Of a stretch of DNA of 64,000 nucleotides, positions 1 to 10,640 are shown in pieces; the stretch's first letter is position 1, and every line of letters starts with the position of its first letter. Source of the DNA: Ganoderma boninense (lineage: Eukaryota; Basidiomycota; Agaricomycetes; Polyporales; Polyporaceae); the NCBI GenBank assembly GCA_002900995.3, contig CM035307.1, positions 4,092,001-4,156,000 of the forward strand, read 5' to 3'. Made by a program: the position numbers and the translations under genes. The notes under the pieces were generated by a model. That model ran no database searches, had not been told where the DNA came from, and saw nothing but the letters and a program-made list of their open reading frames with translations.

Positions 1-107
1 AGACGACGCATCTGCGACACATTCTACGCCAAGTTTTCGAGGAATTTGGAACACAAGTTGCCCCAGGAGAGGCCACCAAAAAGTTGACAGGCCCAGTGGA
101 ATCTGGA

Positions 108-988
108 ATGCAGCAGCCCTCAAGTGACCATGTTACCATCGGTATCCTAGGTATAACGCTCAGATGCTCCATTGATTCGAGGAGAAATGGACTGATCGCA
201 CCGACTGGGTCCACAGCCCTCCAAGGTGCCTTCGCCGAGCACCAGGTGATGCTGCAGAAACTCTCCCTCAAGAAGCGCGTCGTCATCGTCCTGGTCCGTC
301 AACAAGAGGACCTCGACAAGTGCGACGCACTCATCATACCCGGCGGAGGTGCGCAGGAAACACACTCGTCTCACGCGGCGTGATCTCTAACAACGGCCTC
401 GGGTGGTTATCCCCATCCTCACCCACAGAGTCGACCACGATCGCCCTCCTCGCGCGCCTCGCAGGGCTCCTCGAGCCCATGCGTGAGTTCCTCAAGAGCA
501 AGCCCGTCTGGGGCACCTGCGCCGGCGCGATCCTGCTCGCGCGCTGGGTCGAGAACGCCAAGAAGGGCGGGCAGGAGCTCCTCGAGGGCGTCTCCGTCGC
601 CATCGAGCGCAACGGCTTCGGCTCGCAGGTCGAGTCCTTCGAGGCCCCGCTCGAGGTCGACGGCCTCCGCGAGCCCAACCGCCCCTTCCCCGGCATCTTC
701 ATCCGCGCCCCCGTTGTCCTCGCCCTCCGCCCCGCCCCCGCCGACCCGCCCATCCAGATCATCTCCCGCGTGTCCGCGTCGCTCCTGCCTGCCGGGCAGA
801 CGGCCGTCTCCCCGGACGAGGACGACACGGACCCCCGCGACCCGCGCACGATCGTGGCGCTGCGCCAGGGCATGCACCTCCTGACGACGTTCCACCCGGA
901 GCTGACCAAGGACGACCGCTTCCACGAGTACTTTGTCAAGGAGTGTGTCATGCCGACGTTGGGCTCGCGGGCGTCCTCTCCAGCATGA
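108..988 (+). CDS. SNO: Pyridoxal 5'-phosphate synthase glutaminase subunit (PdxT/SNO family)
   Basis: This is the class-I-like glutamine amidotransferase that feeds ammonia to the PdxS/SNZ synthase in the DXP-independent vitamin B6 pathway. I read three exons: 108-150, 217-348 and 429-988. Splicing restores two family hallmarks broken in the raw reading frames: GILALQGAFAEH at the N-terminus (intron 151-216) and IPGGESTTIALL (intron 349-428). The catalytic cysteine lies in VWGTCAGAILL, and the His and Glu of the triad in TFHPELT near the C-terminus. RNGFGSQVESF is also typical. The length, about 244 residues, is a little above bacterial PdxT because of an inserted acidic loop (SPDEDDTDPRD). 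The ATG at 108 is the nearest start before the conserved beta strand. No synthase gene lies in the window. Family assignment is secure; the exact start is inferred. Confidence 0.93.
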
Positions 989-1958
989 TGATTCAAACAT
1001 TCTATATGGTGTACATACTTATACAGTGCCATAGAGATAGATATCCCGTTGTACGACTTCGCTATGCTGTCTACGTTCTTGCGTGTCGTGTTACAATCTA
1101 CTCGCCCTCATGTTGTAGTTTTTTTCGGTATCTGCACAGTTAGAGCGTCCTCAAATTTCTAGACCCGGAAACACCACCACCCACGGTGTTTGTGCTCAGG
1201 ACGTTGGATTATATTACTATGCTCCCGACGAACGTGCACGCACGGAGGAAATTACATCGTGTAGCCACAAACGCGCGGGGTCAGGTATACATCACCTTAT
1301 CCTTGTCCACTTGTCTAGGTTTTTCAGGCATGCAGTAATGACAGTAAACAGTGACATCAAAACGTGGAAGATTCTGCATTGTTAATGCGTAACCCCATCA
1401 AAGGACCTGGCACTCAGCTGGAGCTGGCAATTCTGACTGGGTGTCGCTCAAACCACTCAATGGATCACGTTTATAACCTTTCTCGTCCATCTCTCTGATT
1501 TTTCCTGGGTTGTCCAGGTCAACGACTACATGCTCAGCTGGTCCGGAAGCTCGTACAAGGGCGGACTCGCCCGCCCGCAGTGCGCTGTGCCAAGGACCTC
1601 TTTCCAGTGATAAGAGGAGAGTACCCTCGAACACTGCTGAATAGTACACATATAACTCTACCGTGGCCAGGGGCAATAATGCGCTATATATGCGATGCTA
1701 CAAGATAATAACAATAGCAATAGCTGCAAACGACACATACCCACTCCGTCGCAGACGAGGAGATACTTTAAGGTTACGATTATCACAGCAGAGAACGATG
1801 GATACAGAGGAAGCGATGCAGGATTCGACAGCAAGAGCAGAGCTGGTTACTTACAAGACGGGATACACAAGAGAGCGGACGGAGAGCGGAAGAGCCGATT
1901 ACAACGGAAGGTATCCGCGAATAGATATCGATACGTTCAGCACACGACGGGCGCGTTA
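989..1958. other. Intergenic region, no gene seen
   Basis: About 970 bases between the stop of the PdxT-like gene and the 3' end of the minus-strand gene that follows. It must hold the 3' untranslated regions of both convergent genes. Only short open frames without recognisable motifs or splice-consistent continuation are present. It is AT-richer than the flanking coding DNA, and I see no RNA gene or repeat. Confidence 0.6.
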
Positions 1959-3529
1959 CTACGCGCAGAAGTATCCGCCCTCAGGGCGTATGGCGAACGG
2001 CGACCCCAGCGTCGAGCCGGGGGCGGCGAACGGCGACAGCAGAGGCGAGGCTTGCGACGCCGCACGATCGGAAGAGTCCAACGACTGCGAGCAGCTGAAG
2101 CTGCGCGCGAGCGCGGGCCGAGAGACGCGGAGGAGCGCGGTGCGCGTCAGGTCGGACGACGTGGACGAGCTCGTCCGTGTCAAGACGTGCCTCGTCCCCT
2201 CGCGCGCGAGCGTCGGGGAGAGGCCTCTGCCGATGTCGAACGGGGAGAGCGCCTGCGGAGACGGGGTGCCGGTGAGGCGGGCACCGTGACTGCGAGGGGC
2301 CGCGAGGAGCCCGGGCTCGGTAGGGGCGTTGGGGATCTGGAGGCGGCCGAGGAGGGGTTTGCCGGCGTTCGTGGGGCAGAGCGGGTGCGGGACGAGAGGA
2401 AGGGCAGGGGATTCGAGGGGGGACGACGCGTCCTTGCGTGTTTGTACGTTGAGGCGGGACCATGTGCCTGGGGCGCAAGGGACCAGGCGAGGGAGTTTTG
2501 GAGGAGTGAGAGGCGTGTGGACTATCTGGTCGATGGGGGTAATGGGCTGGCTTGTGTTGCTGCTGGAAGAGAGCGAGCGGCGGAAGAAAGCGGCTGATGC
2601 GGTTGTGTAGGTAGGGTTAGGCCGCAGGAAGAGCCCGAAGGCGATGTAGATGCCGATGGAGCCCAGGGAGGAGGCATGGTAAGGGGGAAAGGTAGAGTTG
2701 GCCTCTGGCGAGCAATGCGGTAACGCGACACAGGAGAGTCAGGCGCGGATGGACCGGACGAGGAGGTAATAACGATAGGGACTGCGCGAGGTGTCGGAGG
2801 TGGCAGGGTGTCCACAGGGCTTGTACAGTGATCTGAAAGCGGTTTGATCAGTCCAATTGACACGATGGACGCGAAGCTATTGAAGTGGGGAAGCATGACA
2901 CGCGTCAGGTATTCACCCGCGTGAGCATGGCCACGGACAGCTGGGTATATGCGCTCGTAAACGACCAGAAATCGAAATACTTACCTGGAGTTAGGCCTTG
3001 AATGGACGACAGGATTTGGCTCAGAGGACAATAGCGACCTGTCTCTCTCCGAATGTCCGTTTGGACTCGGCGGGCTACCGTCTGGAGGTTGGCCGAGTTC
3101 GAAGGCTTCTTCGCTCCAAAACGAGGCGCGCTCGCGTTCGCGCAGACATGGTGTCCAAAAGCTGCAATTGCACGCGTTAGCAATGGGTCTACGCGTTCAA
3201 AGTCATAAAGCCTACCTTCGAGGAATATGGCGCGCAGGTTCGTGGACAAGAGAGATGTCCTGCGTGTATTAATCTGGAGGCGCGGCATGTCGATTAGGAT
3301 TATAAAGAGAGCGTTCAATAACGGCGTCGTTAGAGAGTAGATCGAGAGTAGGGCAAGAACGTAGGAGAGAACGGCGGGAGGTCGACGATGGACGTCTGGG
3401 AGCAAGTTGAAGTTGAGTTTGGAGTCTCGCGAGCGCCGTCCCACTCCAACGCGAACCGCAGACGCATGATGACATCCGCGTCTCTTTGCCAGTTGCCATC
3501 ATCTCCTCCACCCGCCTGCAGTCCATCAT
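1959..3529 (-). CDS. Unidentified spliced gene with a candidate membrane segment and a long Ser/Pro-rich tail
   Basis: The best-supported part is the C-terminal exon, open from about 2745 down to the stop at 1959. It starts with a hydrophobic stretch (SLGSIGIYIAFGLFL) followed by about 230 Ser/Pro/Arg-rich residues with strong coding composition. A consensus intron (gtaagt at about 2992 to ctttcag at about 2841) joins it in phase to a hydrophilic exon containing SEEAFELGQPPDG. A further intron probably runs 3225-3172. Upstream, the frame around 3330-3440 encodes a second hydrophobic stretch (VLALLSIYSLTTPLLNALFII), but I could not connect it in phase, so the start near 3529 is a guess. The arrangement of membrane spans plus a long phosphorylatable tail would suit a receptor-like protein, but no family motif is visible and I make no functional claim. 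Confidence 0.4.
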
Positions 3530-3547
3530 CGACAGCTAGCACCACGC

Positions 3548-4210
3548 ATGCGCCTTCAAGTTCCAGGCTCAGCACTCCGTCCTCTGACGAAACCGCGCTG
3601 CAGTGGGTCTCCCTGTCCTGGTCTTCACCTAGCGGCACGGCGGTACTCTGCGGACCCCTCGCACTGGAACGAACCCTTAGCTGTCTCCGACGAGCTCACC
3701 CAACAGAAGTCTAAATTCCAAGCCTACGCAACAACATACCATCAAGTTCAAGCCCAGGCGGACGGGATGGCGCACGCTGGCACCCCAAGCCTCATGAAGA
3801 CAAGCGTCGTCCCGCGGCTCCTCGCACACATCCAGGACGTCGACCCACATACTCGCCGCGCCTCGCATGCCATGTATGCGTGGCGCGTGCGCCCGACATC
3901 GACAGCAAGATCCGCTGGTGCGCCTCCGAACATGGTCCTCTTCGGGTCGTCCAACGGCGGCGAGGCCGGGGCGGGAGAGCGGCTGGAGCGTCTGCTCGAG
4001 CTGGGGGGCTGCGAAGACGTCATCCTCGTGGTCTTCCGGTGGTATGGGGGCACTAAGCTTGGGTCTGATCGGTGGAGGTGCATTTCTTCCGTGGCCAAAC
4101 AAGCCCTCGAACGCGGGAGCTTTCTGCGACGCGACGGCTCAAGAGGTGATGGTCAGAACGGCGGTGGTAGCGGCGGTGGTACTAGCAGGAGTAGGAAGCG
4201 AGGGAGGTGA
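3548..4210 (+). CDS. IMPACT/YigZ family (UPF0029) protein with possible mitochondrial presequence
   Basis: One uninterrupted frame of 220 residues. The UPF0029/IMPACT-N hallmarks appear in order: KSKFQAYATT (about residue 54), ASHAMYAWRV (about 105), GEAGAGERLERLLEL (about 138) and VVFRWYGGTKLGSDRW (about 157), followed by the helix SVAKQALERGSF. In yeast and animals, family members (Yih1/IMPACT) bind Gcn1 and damp Gcn2 amino-acid-starvation signalling. This protein lacks the RWD domain of Yih1, so it is a stand-alone domain closer to bacterial YigZ. The first 40 residues are Arg-rich, without acids, and end in AARRYSADP, as in a matrix-targeting presequence; that localisation is inference. 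Gly/Ser/Arg-rich residues close the protein. The start lies about 18 bases from the presumed start of the divergent gene, which is unusually tight. Confidence 0.82.
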   Translation: MRLQVPGSALRPLTKPRCSGSPCPGLHLAARRYSADPSHWNEPLAVSDELTQQKSKFQAYATTYHQVQAQADGMAHAGTPSLMKTSVVPRLLAHIQDVDPHTRRASHAMYAWRVRPTSTARSAGAPPNMVLFGSSNGGEAGAGERLERLLELGGCEDVILVVFRWYGGTKLGSDRWRCISSVAKQALERGSFLRRDGSRGDGQNGGGSGGGTSRSRKRGR

Positions 4211-4720
4211 TGGGCTTGTGGCGGTGAGTGCATGTTTCCCCACGTCTGTCCGTACGTCCTGAACTTGTAATGGGTGCTGCTCTTAGGTCAGTCGCTTATG
4301 CTGTACATACAGTTCATGTGGGACACTGCCTATATATTTTGCGACCTCAGTCGATGTCCAGTCACACTTGCTCTACGAGGTACGCATATAGCTATGCGCC
4401 TGTCTCCTTTCTGCATGGTACGCCGTGTCTCAGTTATTGAATCACACGTAGAGAGTTCTCCCGCCCGTTATCTCCAAGATCCTCGACACGGCTTACTTAG
4501 ATCGAAGCCCGAAACATGCGGGAGATTCGGACGAGGGCGACTCAGGACTCTGCAGAGAATGCAATTACATGGAAGTTGTGCAGAAACCAGGGCCGAGTCG
4601 CCCACCACGATGTGAGTGACATGTCTCTACGAACTCTATAGCCTGACATCTAAGTCTAAGGACATCTCGTATGCCAGTCTACTTCTCGCTGTTCAGCACG
4701 ATGTCTCTACACCATTTACT
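4211..4720. other. Convergent intergenic region
   Basis: About 510 bases between the stop of the plus-strand IMPACT-family gene and the stop of the minus-strand dehydratase. It should hold both 3' untranslated regions. No additional gene or repeat is supported. Confidence 0.6.
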
Positions 4721-6210
4721 CTACGCTTCAATGCACATCGGCACCACGAAATTTTCTCCATTATACGCAATGTTCCAGCCCTTCCCTGCGGCTACTTCGG
4801 ACGCGACTATGGCCTTGTATTCGTCCAGCTCAGCCAGCGAGACCTTGAACCCACCGCAAACGATGAAGACGACGGTCGTCCGTTTGTCGGTCTGGGGAAT
4901 AAGTTTGCGGAAGAGCGTTGGGTTGTAGGCAGGAGAGAGGGTTGTCGCACACGCCAATTCCGCCAGCATCTTGTGATCCTCTGTCCTCCGAGAAGCCAAT
5001 GCCCGAAGAAGTTCCCTTGTCAGAGGAACGGTCTCTTTGCCTAGAGGCGAGCCGATACTTACCTGCAAAGAGCAGCGTCGTCTGCATCGCCATCTCGTCG
5101 GAGATGCATATGCTTTTCACGCCTCCGCTTCGATCCAGCGCCTTCCTGACGATTGCGCCGGAGGGCGACGATGCCCCTAGAGAGGTGGCGCGGGAGCTGA
5201 GTTTTGACAGGTGCGCAACGTTCACGTTATGTTGCTCGCAGTGCTCGACGGTCGTCCCCTCTGGCGCAGGCCTCGACGCCACACTGCCGGCGAACGGCCC
5301 GTCGTTCAGGGACAGCGACTGGGAGAAGCAATTCGAGCCGTGCGTCTCCACGGTCACAAGAGGGACTGCGCAACACGCACACAGGAACAGAAAAGATCAG
5401 GATTCCCCGCAAAGCCAGGTTGCGACTTGCGAGAAGGGCTTACCGCCGTCCCACCCGACGGCCTTGCAGCCTTCCATGACTCCGCCGGCGAGCCCCGCCC
5501 CGCCCACGCTGCAGAAAATGGCGTCGGGCTTGACGCCCTCGGGAAGCTGGCGCTGGACCTCGTGCACCATGCTCGCGTGTCCCTCCCACACCAGCGGATC
5601 GTCGTACGCAGGGATCATCACACTGTGCCATCCATCCCATTGGTCAGCTCGCAGCAACATATGCGGTCGACAAGCACCGATCGATGCATCGCTCACGCCT
5701 TGGGGTCCGCCGCGACGGCCGCCTCGGCGCGCTGGAGGGCCTGCAGGTAGCAGTCGCCGCCGATCTCGACCGCGGCGCGCTCCCTGCGCAGGAAGGCGAG
5801 CGTCGGCTCGCTCGCGCCGCTAGGCAGGAAGACGGTGCACCTGGCCTGGAGGACGTTGGCCGCGCACGCGGCGGCGAGGCCTGCGTTCCCGCCCGACGCG
5901 ATGACGAGGTGCGTGTCGGGCCCGTGCGTGCGGACGGCGTGCTGCGCGAAGTGGGAGATGCCTCGGTACTTGAAGGATTGCGCCGGGTGGAGGTTCTGCG
6001 GTGCGGCGGGAAACGTTGGGAGAGGCCGGCGGATGGGGATGGGAGGAAGGAGGGTTAGGTTACTTCGTGTGAGACTCGGGCTGCGCAGGGATGAGGAGGG
6101 TGTCGGCTTACTTCTAGTTTGAGGTATGCGTCGCACCCGAGGAGCGTGGAGATGTGGCCGGAGCGGAGAAGGGGGGTCTCTTGCCAGAGAGTGTCGGCGT
6201 ATGTGGCCAT
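4721..6210 (-). CDS. L-serine/L-threonine ammonia-lyase (PLP-dependent dehydratase)
   Basis: Fold-type II PLP enzyme converting serine or threonine to pyruvate or 2-oxobutyrate plus ammonia. I model five exons on the minus strand: 6210-6112, 5995-5697, 5622-5444, 5365-5063 and 4980-4721, all joined in phase. The protein starts MATYADTLWQETPLL, as in the eukaryotic serine dehydratase (CHA1/SDH) subfamily. The PLP lysine is in the QSFKYRG motif. SGGNAGLAAA is the substrate/phosphate loop, and FCSVGGAGLAGGV the glycine-rich phosphate-binding loop. TVETHGSN and ISDEMAMQTTLLFAEDHKMLAELAC match the C-terminal half. An earlier acceptor at the exon 4/5 junction would add about 20 residues, but the long intron restores the conserved LLFAEDHK. 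There is no regulatory ACT domain, so this is the catabolic type. It shares a 591 bp divergent promoter region with the transporter. Confidence 0.92.
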
Positions 6211-6801
6211 CTTGGCTTACAACGGTATACGTAGTTAGCGGTGTTGGATGTCGATGTCGCTGCGTTCGTCAGAATATGATGAGCAGCCGTCGACTCTACG
6301 CAATGAATGAATTCGGATGAGTACGTGTTGCTGGGTATCGGTTTAATCAGCGAAGGATGGCCACGCTTCAAGGGAGTACGGTTCGATGCAAGAGCTTACA
6401 GGGCGCATCACCAGCGACTGGGGCCGGCGACGACATGCGCTAGATAGAAACTTGGACCGAGTCAATAGGCTGAGTATAGGTCAGCATCCTAATAGTCAGA
6501 CTTTGTAGCTTTATAAGCTTGAAACGAGCTTGTTAAAGGGAGCAGTATGGATGAGTAAGAAAGTGTTGCCACGTCGACCACTAGATTTGTAAGGAGACTT
6601 GTTATAAGTAATCAATCACATTTAGCGCCTTTCAAGGCTGTCTACAAACCACCACCATTATCTTCCTTGTTTTCCTGTCCGCTTCCCCTCCCCTCCTTTT
6701 TTATATTAAATCTCACACCGACGGTCGTATCAATATTTATCCTTAGGATTGAATAGACCTACAAGCTCCGTGTAAAATTAAAATTTGACTCTCAAGCCAC
6801 C
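6211..6801. promoter_or_regulatory. Shared upstream region of dehydratase and MFS transporter
   Basis: 591 bases separate the two divergent start codons. The stretch before the transporter start is pyrimidine-rich (cttgttttcctgtccgcttc near 6667), as in fungal core promoters. No specific operator could be recognised. The layout would allow co-regulation of an amino-acid catabolic enzyme and a transporter, but that is inference. Confidence 0.4.
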
Positions 6802-9484
6802 ATGACCGGTAAGTATTTGTTGAAACACTCAACATAAGGCGTTCCGTCCAATCGGACCGCTCTTAAACGAGGTTGAGCACTCAGACTTGGAGCAGGAACG
6901 ATATTCACCACCCTGGGACCGGTACGTCAACCCCCCTGGCATAGCCATGGCACCGGGCCCGTTCGACACAGCGTTGTTGCCAGAGAAGACTCATCTCATG
7001 GTTTTCCAGCTCAGACAAACACTGCAAAGCTCGCGAAACTCACTAAGGTACATCTCCTTAAACGAAGTTCGATTAACAAACCTACGATGCACACCAAGCG
7101 TGTACCAGGCACGGAGGACACTCTGGGGAAATTATCTGCCGATCTTTATGAGGCTTTGTATCTTCAGGTCCGTCTACTTATCCAGAGTCTCCAGCAGCCT
7201 TTGCTCATCATTCTTCAGCCATATGCCGACGAGCGCATCCAAACGACCCGTGCGGCGAGGCTGAACGTGCGGGCGGGGGCACAGTTACGCCGACCTCCAG
7301 CCCCACAGCAAATCAAAACTGAGACTCTCGGCCTGCAACTGCATGTGCAGGCTTGGTGTTTCCATGTCCTGAGCGCGNNNNNNNNNNNNNNNNNNNNNNN
7401 NNNNNNNNNNNNNNNNNNNNNNNNNNNNNNNNNNNNNNNNNNNNNNNNNNNNNNNNNNNNNNNNNNNNNNNNNNNNNCCTGCACGGCGGCGACAAGTTCA
7501 TCTGGGTCGGCTCCGCCTATGCGCTCGCGAGCACCGCGATCCTGTTCCCCTGCAGCCGCTTCGCCGACGTCTTCGGGCGGAAGGGCGTCCTGCTGGCCAG
7601 CATCACGTCGTTCGCGATCGGCAGCGCCCTGGCTGGGGCGTCGCAGAACATGGACATGCTCATCGCCGCGCGGGGTACGTGCATATAGTCTGTTTTTCTT
7701 TCTGGTGTGTGCTGACTTATCGTCGTCGCCGAAGCACTCCAAGGAGCTGGTGGCGGCGCCATATTCTTCATGTCGAACATCATCACGTCGGATCTTGTGT
7801 CCCTCGCAGAGCGGGGCACCTACCAGGGCTACCTTGTTTTAACTTATTGTCTGGCATCTGGCGTCGGACCTGCAGTGGTAAGTATCTTGCCGAAGTTGAC
7901 CGCAAATGCACACTCATCGACCGTATGTAGGGCGGAGGTTTGTCCGCTAGCGCGTCCTGGCGCTGGATTTTCTGCAAGTGCCCTTCCTTCAGCATCTAAA
8001 TGCTAGGTGCTGACGATGCTCCCGTCGCCACAGACATGAACCTTCCAGTGACGGGCCTGGCGGTCTTCTTGGTGTCTGTCTTCTTGCGCGTCCGCGCTCC
8101 TGAGGGTTCTATTCGAGAAAAGCTGGCTCGGATGGACTGGCTGTTCGTGTTTTCCGCTCCTATCTATCCCTATCGACTGATCTGACCGTCTCCATCCGCA
8201 GCGGCAACGCACTTATGGTCGCTGGATCAACGCTGACTCTCGTTGGCCTCACATGGGGAGGGATCCATTATCCTTGGAGCTCGGTCCACGTATTGGTCCC
8301 TCTGGTCCTGGGGATCGTCCTAATGGCTATCTTCGTTTTTTACGAGTGCCTGGTCGTGGCCGAGCCCACACTGCCATTGGACATTCTCAGCAACCGCACG
8401 ACACTATCTGCGTGAGTCCGGGCCGAGTGCTTGCTCATCCTAGCTCTGTTAGGCTGACGAGAATCGACCGTTCTCCAGGAACTTCGCCACGTTCGTCCAC
8501 GGTGTCGCAAGCATCGCTGCCATCTGTGAGACCGTTCGCGCCCTCCCGTGCTCACGTGGTGCTGATGCCGGGGCAGACTACATGCCCGTGTTCTTCCAGG
8601 CCTGCAAGGGAGCCTCGCCCGTGCGGTCGAGCATCGACACCTTTCCCATCGCCTTTGTGCTGTCCCCCTTCGCGCTCATCAGCGGCATCCTCATCAAGGT
8701 CGTCCAGAAGTATCGCCTCATGAACCTCGCAGGATGGGTCATCTCCATTGTCGGCTTTGGCGTTCTGTCGCTCTTGCGGCCTGACAGCGGACTGGGGGAG
8801 CAGGTCGGCTTCCAGTTTATTATGGCGGCTGGTGTTGGCATAGTGGTACGTCTCGCCGGGTACGATGAATCACAATATATCTCACCGTGCGCATAGTGGA
8901 CGGCCACTGTCTATCCTGTCCTGGCGCCTCTGCCAGTGTCTAGGAACTCCGCCGCGCTTGGCTTCTTCGCCTTCTGCCGCGCATTTGCGCAGGTCAGCTG
9001 TATTCCACTCGTTGCTTTACTCGGATGACTTCATACTGACCGACTGTCCTCGATAACTCAGACCTGGGGCATCACCATCGCGGGCGTGATCCTGCAGAAT
9101 CAGCTCAAGAGCAAGCTCCCAGCAGCATTCTTCGCGCAGTTCTCCGAAGGCGTCCAGCTCGACACGCTATACGCCGCCATCCCCACAATAGCAGCCCTCC
9201 CTGAGCCCCTCCGGGGGGAGATACAAGGCGCCTTCGCGGACAGCTTCTCCGTCATCTGGAAGGTCATGCTGGGGTTCTGCGGCGCAGGCCTTCTGTCGGT
9301 CTTCTTGCTCGAAGAGATCCCGATGCTCCAAGACACGGACGAGACTTATGGGCTCAAGAGCAAGGAAGCTCGCATAGCACGGTCACAGATCTGGAGAAGG
9401 GCAAGGACTCGCATGGCGCGTGATATGACGACTCAGATTGAACCCATACACAAGCATATCTTAACCGCCGTCATCATATTCTAG
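6802..9484 (+). CDS. Major facilitator superfamily transporter (DHA2-like, 14-TM type), assembly gap inside
   Basis: A proton-coupled efflux-type MFS permease for the plasma or vacuolar membrane. The start is a 7-base exon (6802-6808), spliced to 6885-6921 and 6945-7047, giving a hydrophilic N-terminus beginning MTDLEQERYSPPW. A 100-base N-run (7378-7477) removes the region of TM1. After it the family signature is clear: FIWVGSAYALASTAILF, motif A (RFADVFGRKGVLL), then ALQGAGGGAIFFMSN and YLVLTYCLASGVGPAV across introns at about 7675 and 7877, then WRWIFYMNLPVTG, IFVFYECLVVAEPTLPLDIL, and a C-terminal TM pair around GLLSVFLLEEIPML. At least nine short introns are evident. The pattern resembles Aspergillus/Fusarium toxin and drug transporters, but the substrate cannot be told. 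The exons before the gap (7087-7370) read poorly as TM1, so a local assembly fault is possible. Confidence 0.85.
7378..7477. other. Assembly gap (100 N)
   Basis: Exactly 100 unknown bases, the conventional filler for a scaffold gap of unknown size. It falls where the first transmembrane helix of the transporter should be encoded; the reading frame is open on both sides (ending in LSA before, starting with LHGGDKF after). Confidence 0.99.
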
Positions 9485-9725
9485 ACGTAAGCGGCGTGTA
9501 CTAATACTACGTTATGCCTGGAGGTCGCTTCGATGTATCGCAGCAGCATGGGAGGATTGATCATTGGAGGTATCGCAAGTGTAGCACAGGTCTTCGTACA
9601 TTATGGTATCGTACAACTCGAAAATGAACGTTACACCTTACACCTACGTTAAATACTTAGTAACAATAGAAGCCAATACACACCAGATACGCGACTACGG
9701 CCAGTAAGGCCGGCGCGTCTCAGCT

Positions 9726-10640
9726 TCAGTCAGCGGGCACCCAGACCTCGGGTGTTCCCATCTTGCGCTCCTTCACCACATACCCGCAGTCTACGTCGCG
9801 GCAGGTGTATCGCCGGTGCGTTTGGTTCCCCCATACCTTCCAGTCGTGGGCCCCGCCAGACAGGCACTGCGGTATGAACGGCGTCGCGACAGGAGCCTGA
9901 GGCTTCGGGTTCGGCGCAACCAAGGGCCAGGCCGCAGTAATGGCGGGGGAGGGGGCCAAAGACCGAGTTGAAGAGGGACTGCCAACAAACTCCGTGCGCG
10001 GAGGGGACGCGGGCGTGCGGAAGCCAGCAGTCGAGCCGGACGTCCTGCGCGAGCGCGAGCCCGCAGAGACCTGGCGAGGCCGGCCTATCGGGCTCGAGAT
10101 GTCGGATCCAGGGCGGGCAGGGAGACGCCGCAAGGGGAGTCCGCACAGAGAACTAGGGGCGTCGGATGCTCCCGATGTACGAGAGCCAGAGGATCGCCGG
10201 GAGGGATTCGGAGGGGGAAGTTCTTCGACGGGGATGGGAGGCGTGCGTTCGTCAGCGGATACATACACGGACATGCCAGAATCTGAGTCGGAGTCGCTCG
10301 AGCCATCGTCGTCACCGTTTTGCGTAGATTCCTCTTGCACAGTGCTCAACGACGAAGTTCGCCTCCTCCTCGGGTAAGGGGGATGATCTTCGTCAGGCTC
10401 GGGTTCTGGCTCGGGCTCGGGATGGGGACGTCGCGGTTGGCGTGGCGTGTGACTGGGCTCGCGAAGTTCACCGATGGTGTACTGGACCGAGACCCAATAC
10501 CCGTTCTGCTTCTTCTCCCGAACCTCAATACCACAGGCGCAGAGGTACCGCCGAGCGGTACCATTGGAGGAAATGATATTCCATTCGTGGCTAGCGGTTG
10601 AACACCTGGTTGGAGGGATGCGTACCCTGGTGGCAACCGG
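9726..10640 (-). repeat. Two internal Cys-module repeats in the RdRP tail
   Basis: The tail carries two copies of a module of about 45 residues: first H-E-W ... R-R-Y-L-C-A-C-G ... W (about 10510-10620), then H-D-W ... R-R-Y-T-C-x3-D-C-G ... V-W (about 9730-9870), each preceded by NPKPxAPVAT. The shared H-x-W, RRY and C-x(1-4)-C-G spacing suggests a small zinc-binding or nucleic-acid-binding fold. The module family is not one I recognise; the repeat itself is visible directly in the translation. Confidence 0.7.

Noticed and set aside
5042..5063. 22-base intron in the dehydratase (gtaagt...ctctag)
   Set aside because: Below the minimum spliceable length, and it would insert about 20 residues into the conserved LLFA-EDHK region; the 82-base alternative restores the family sequence.
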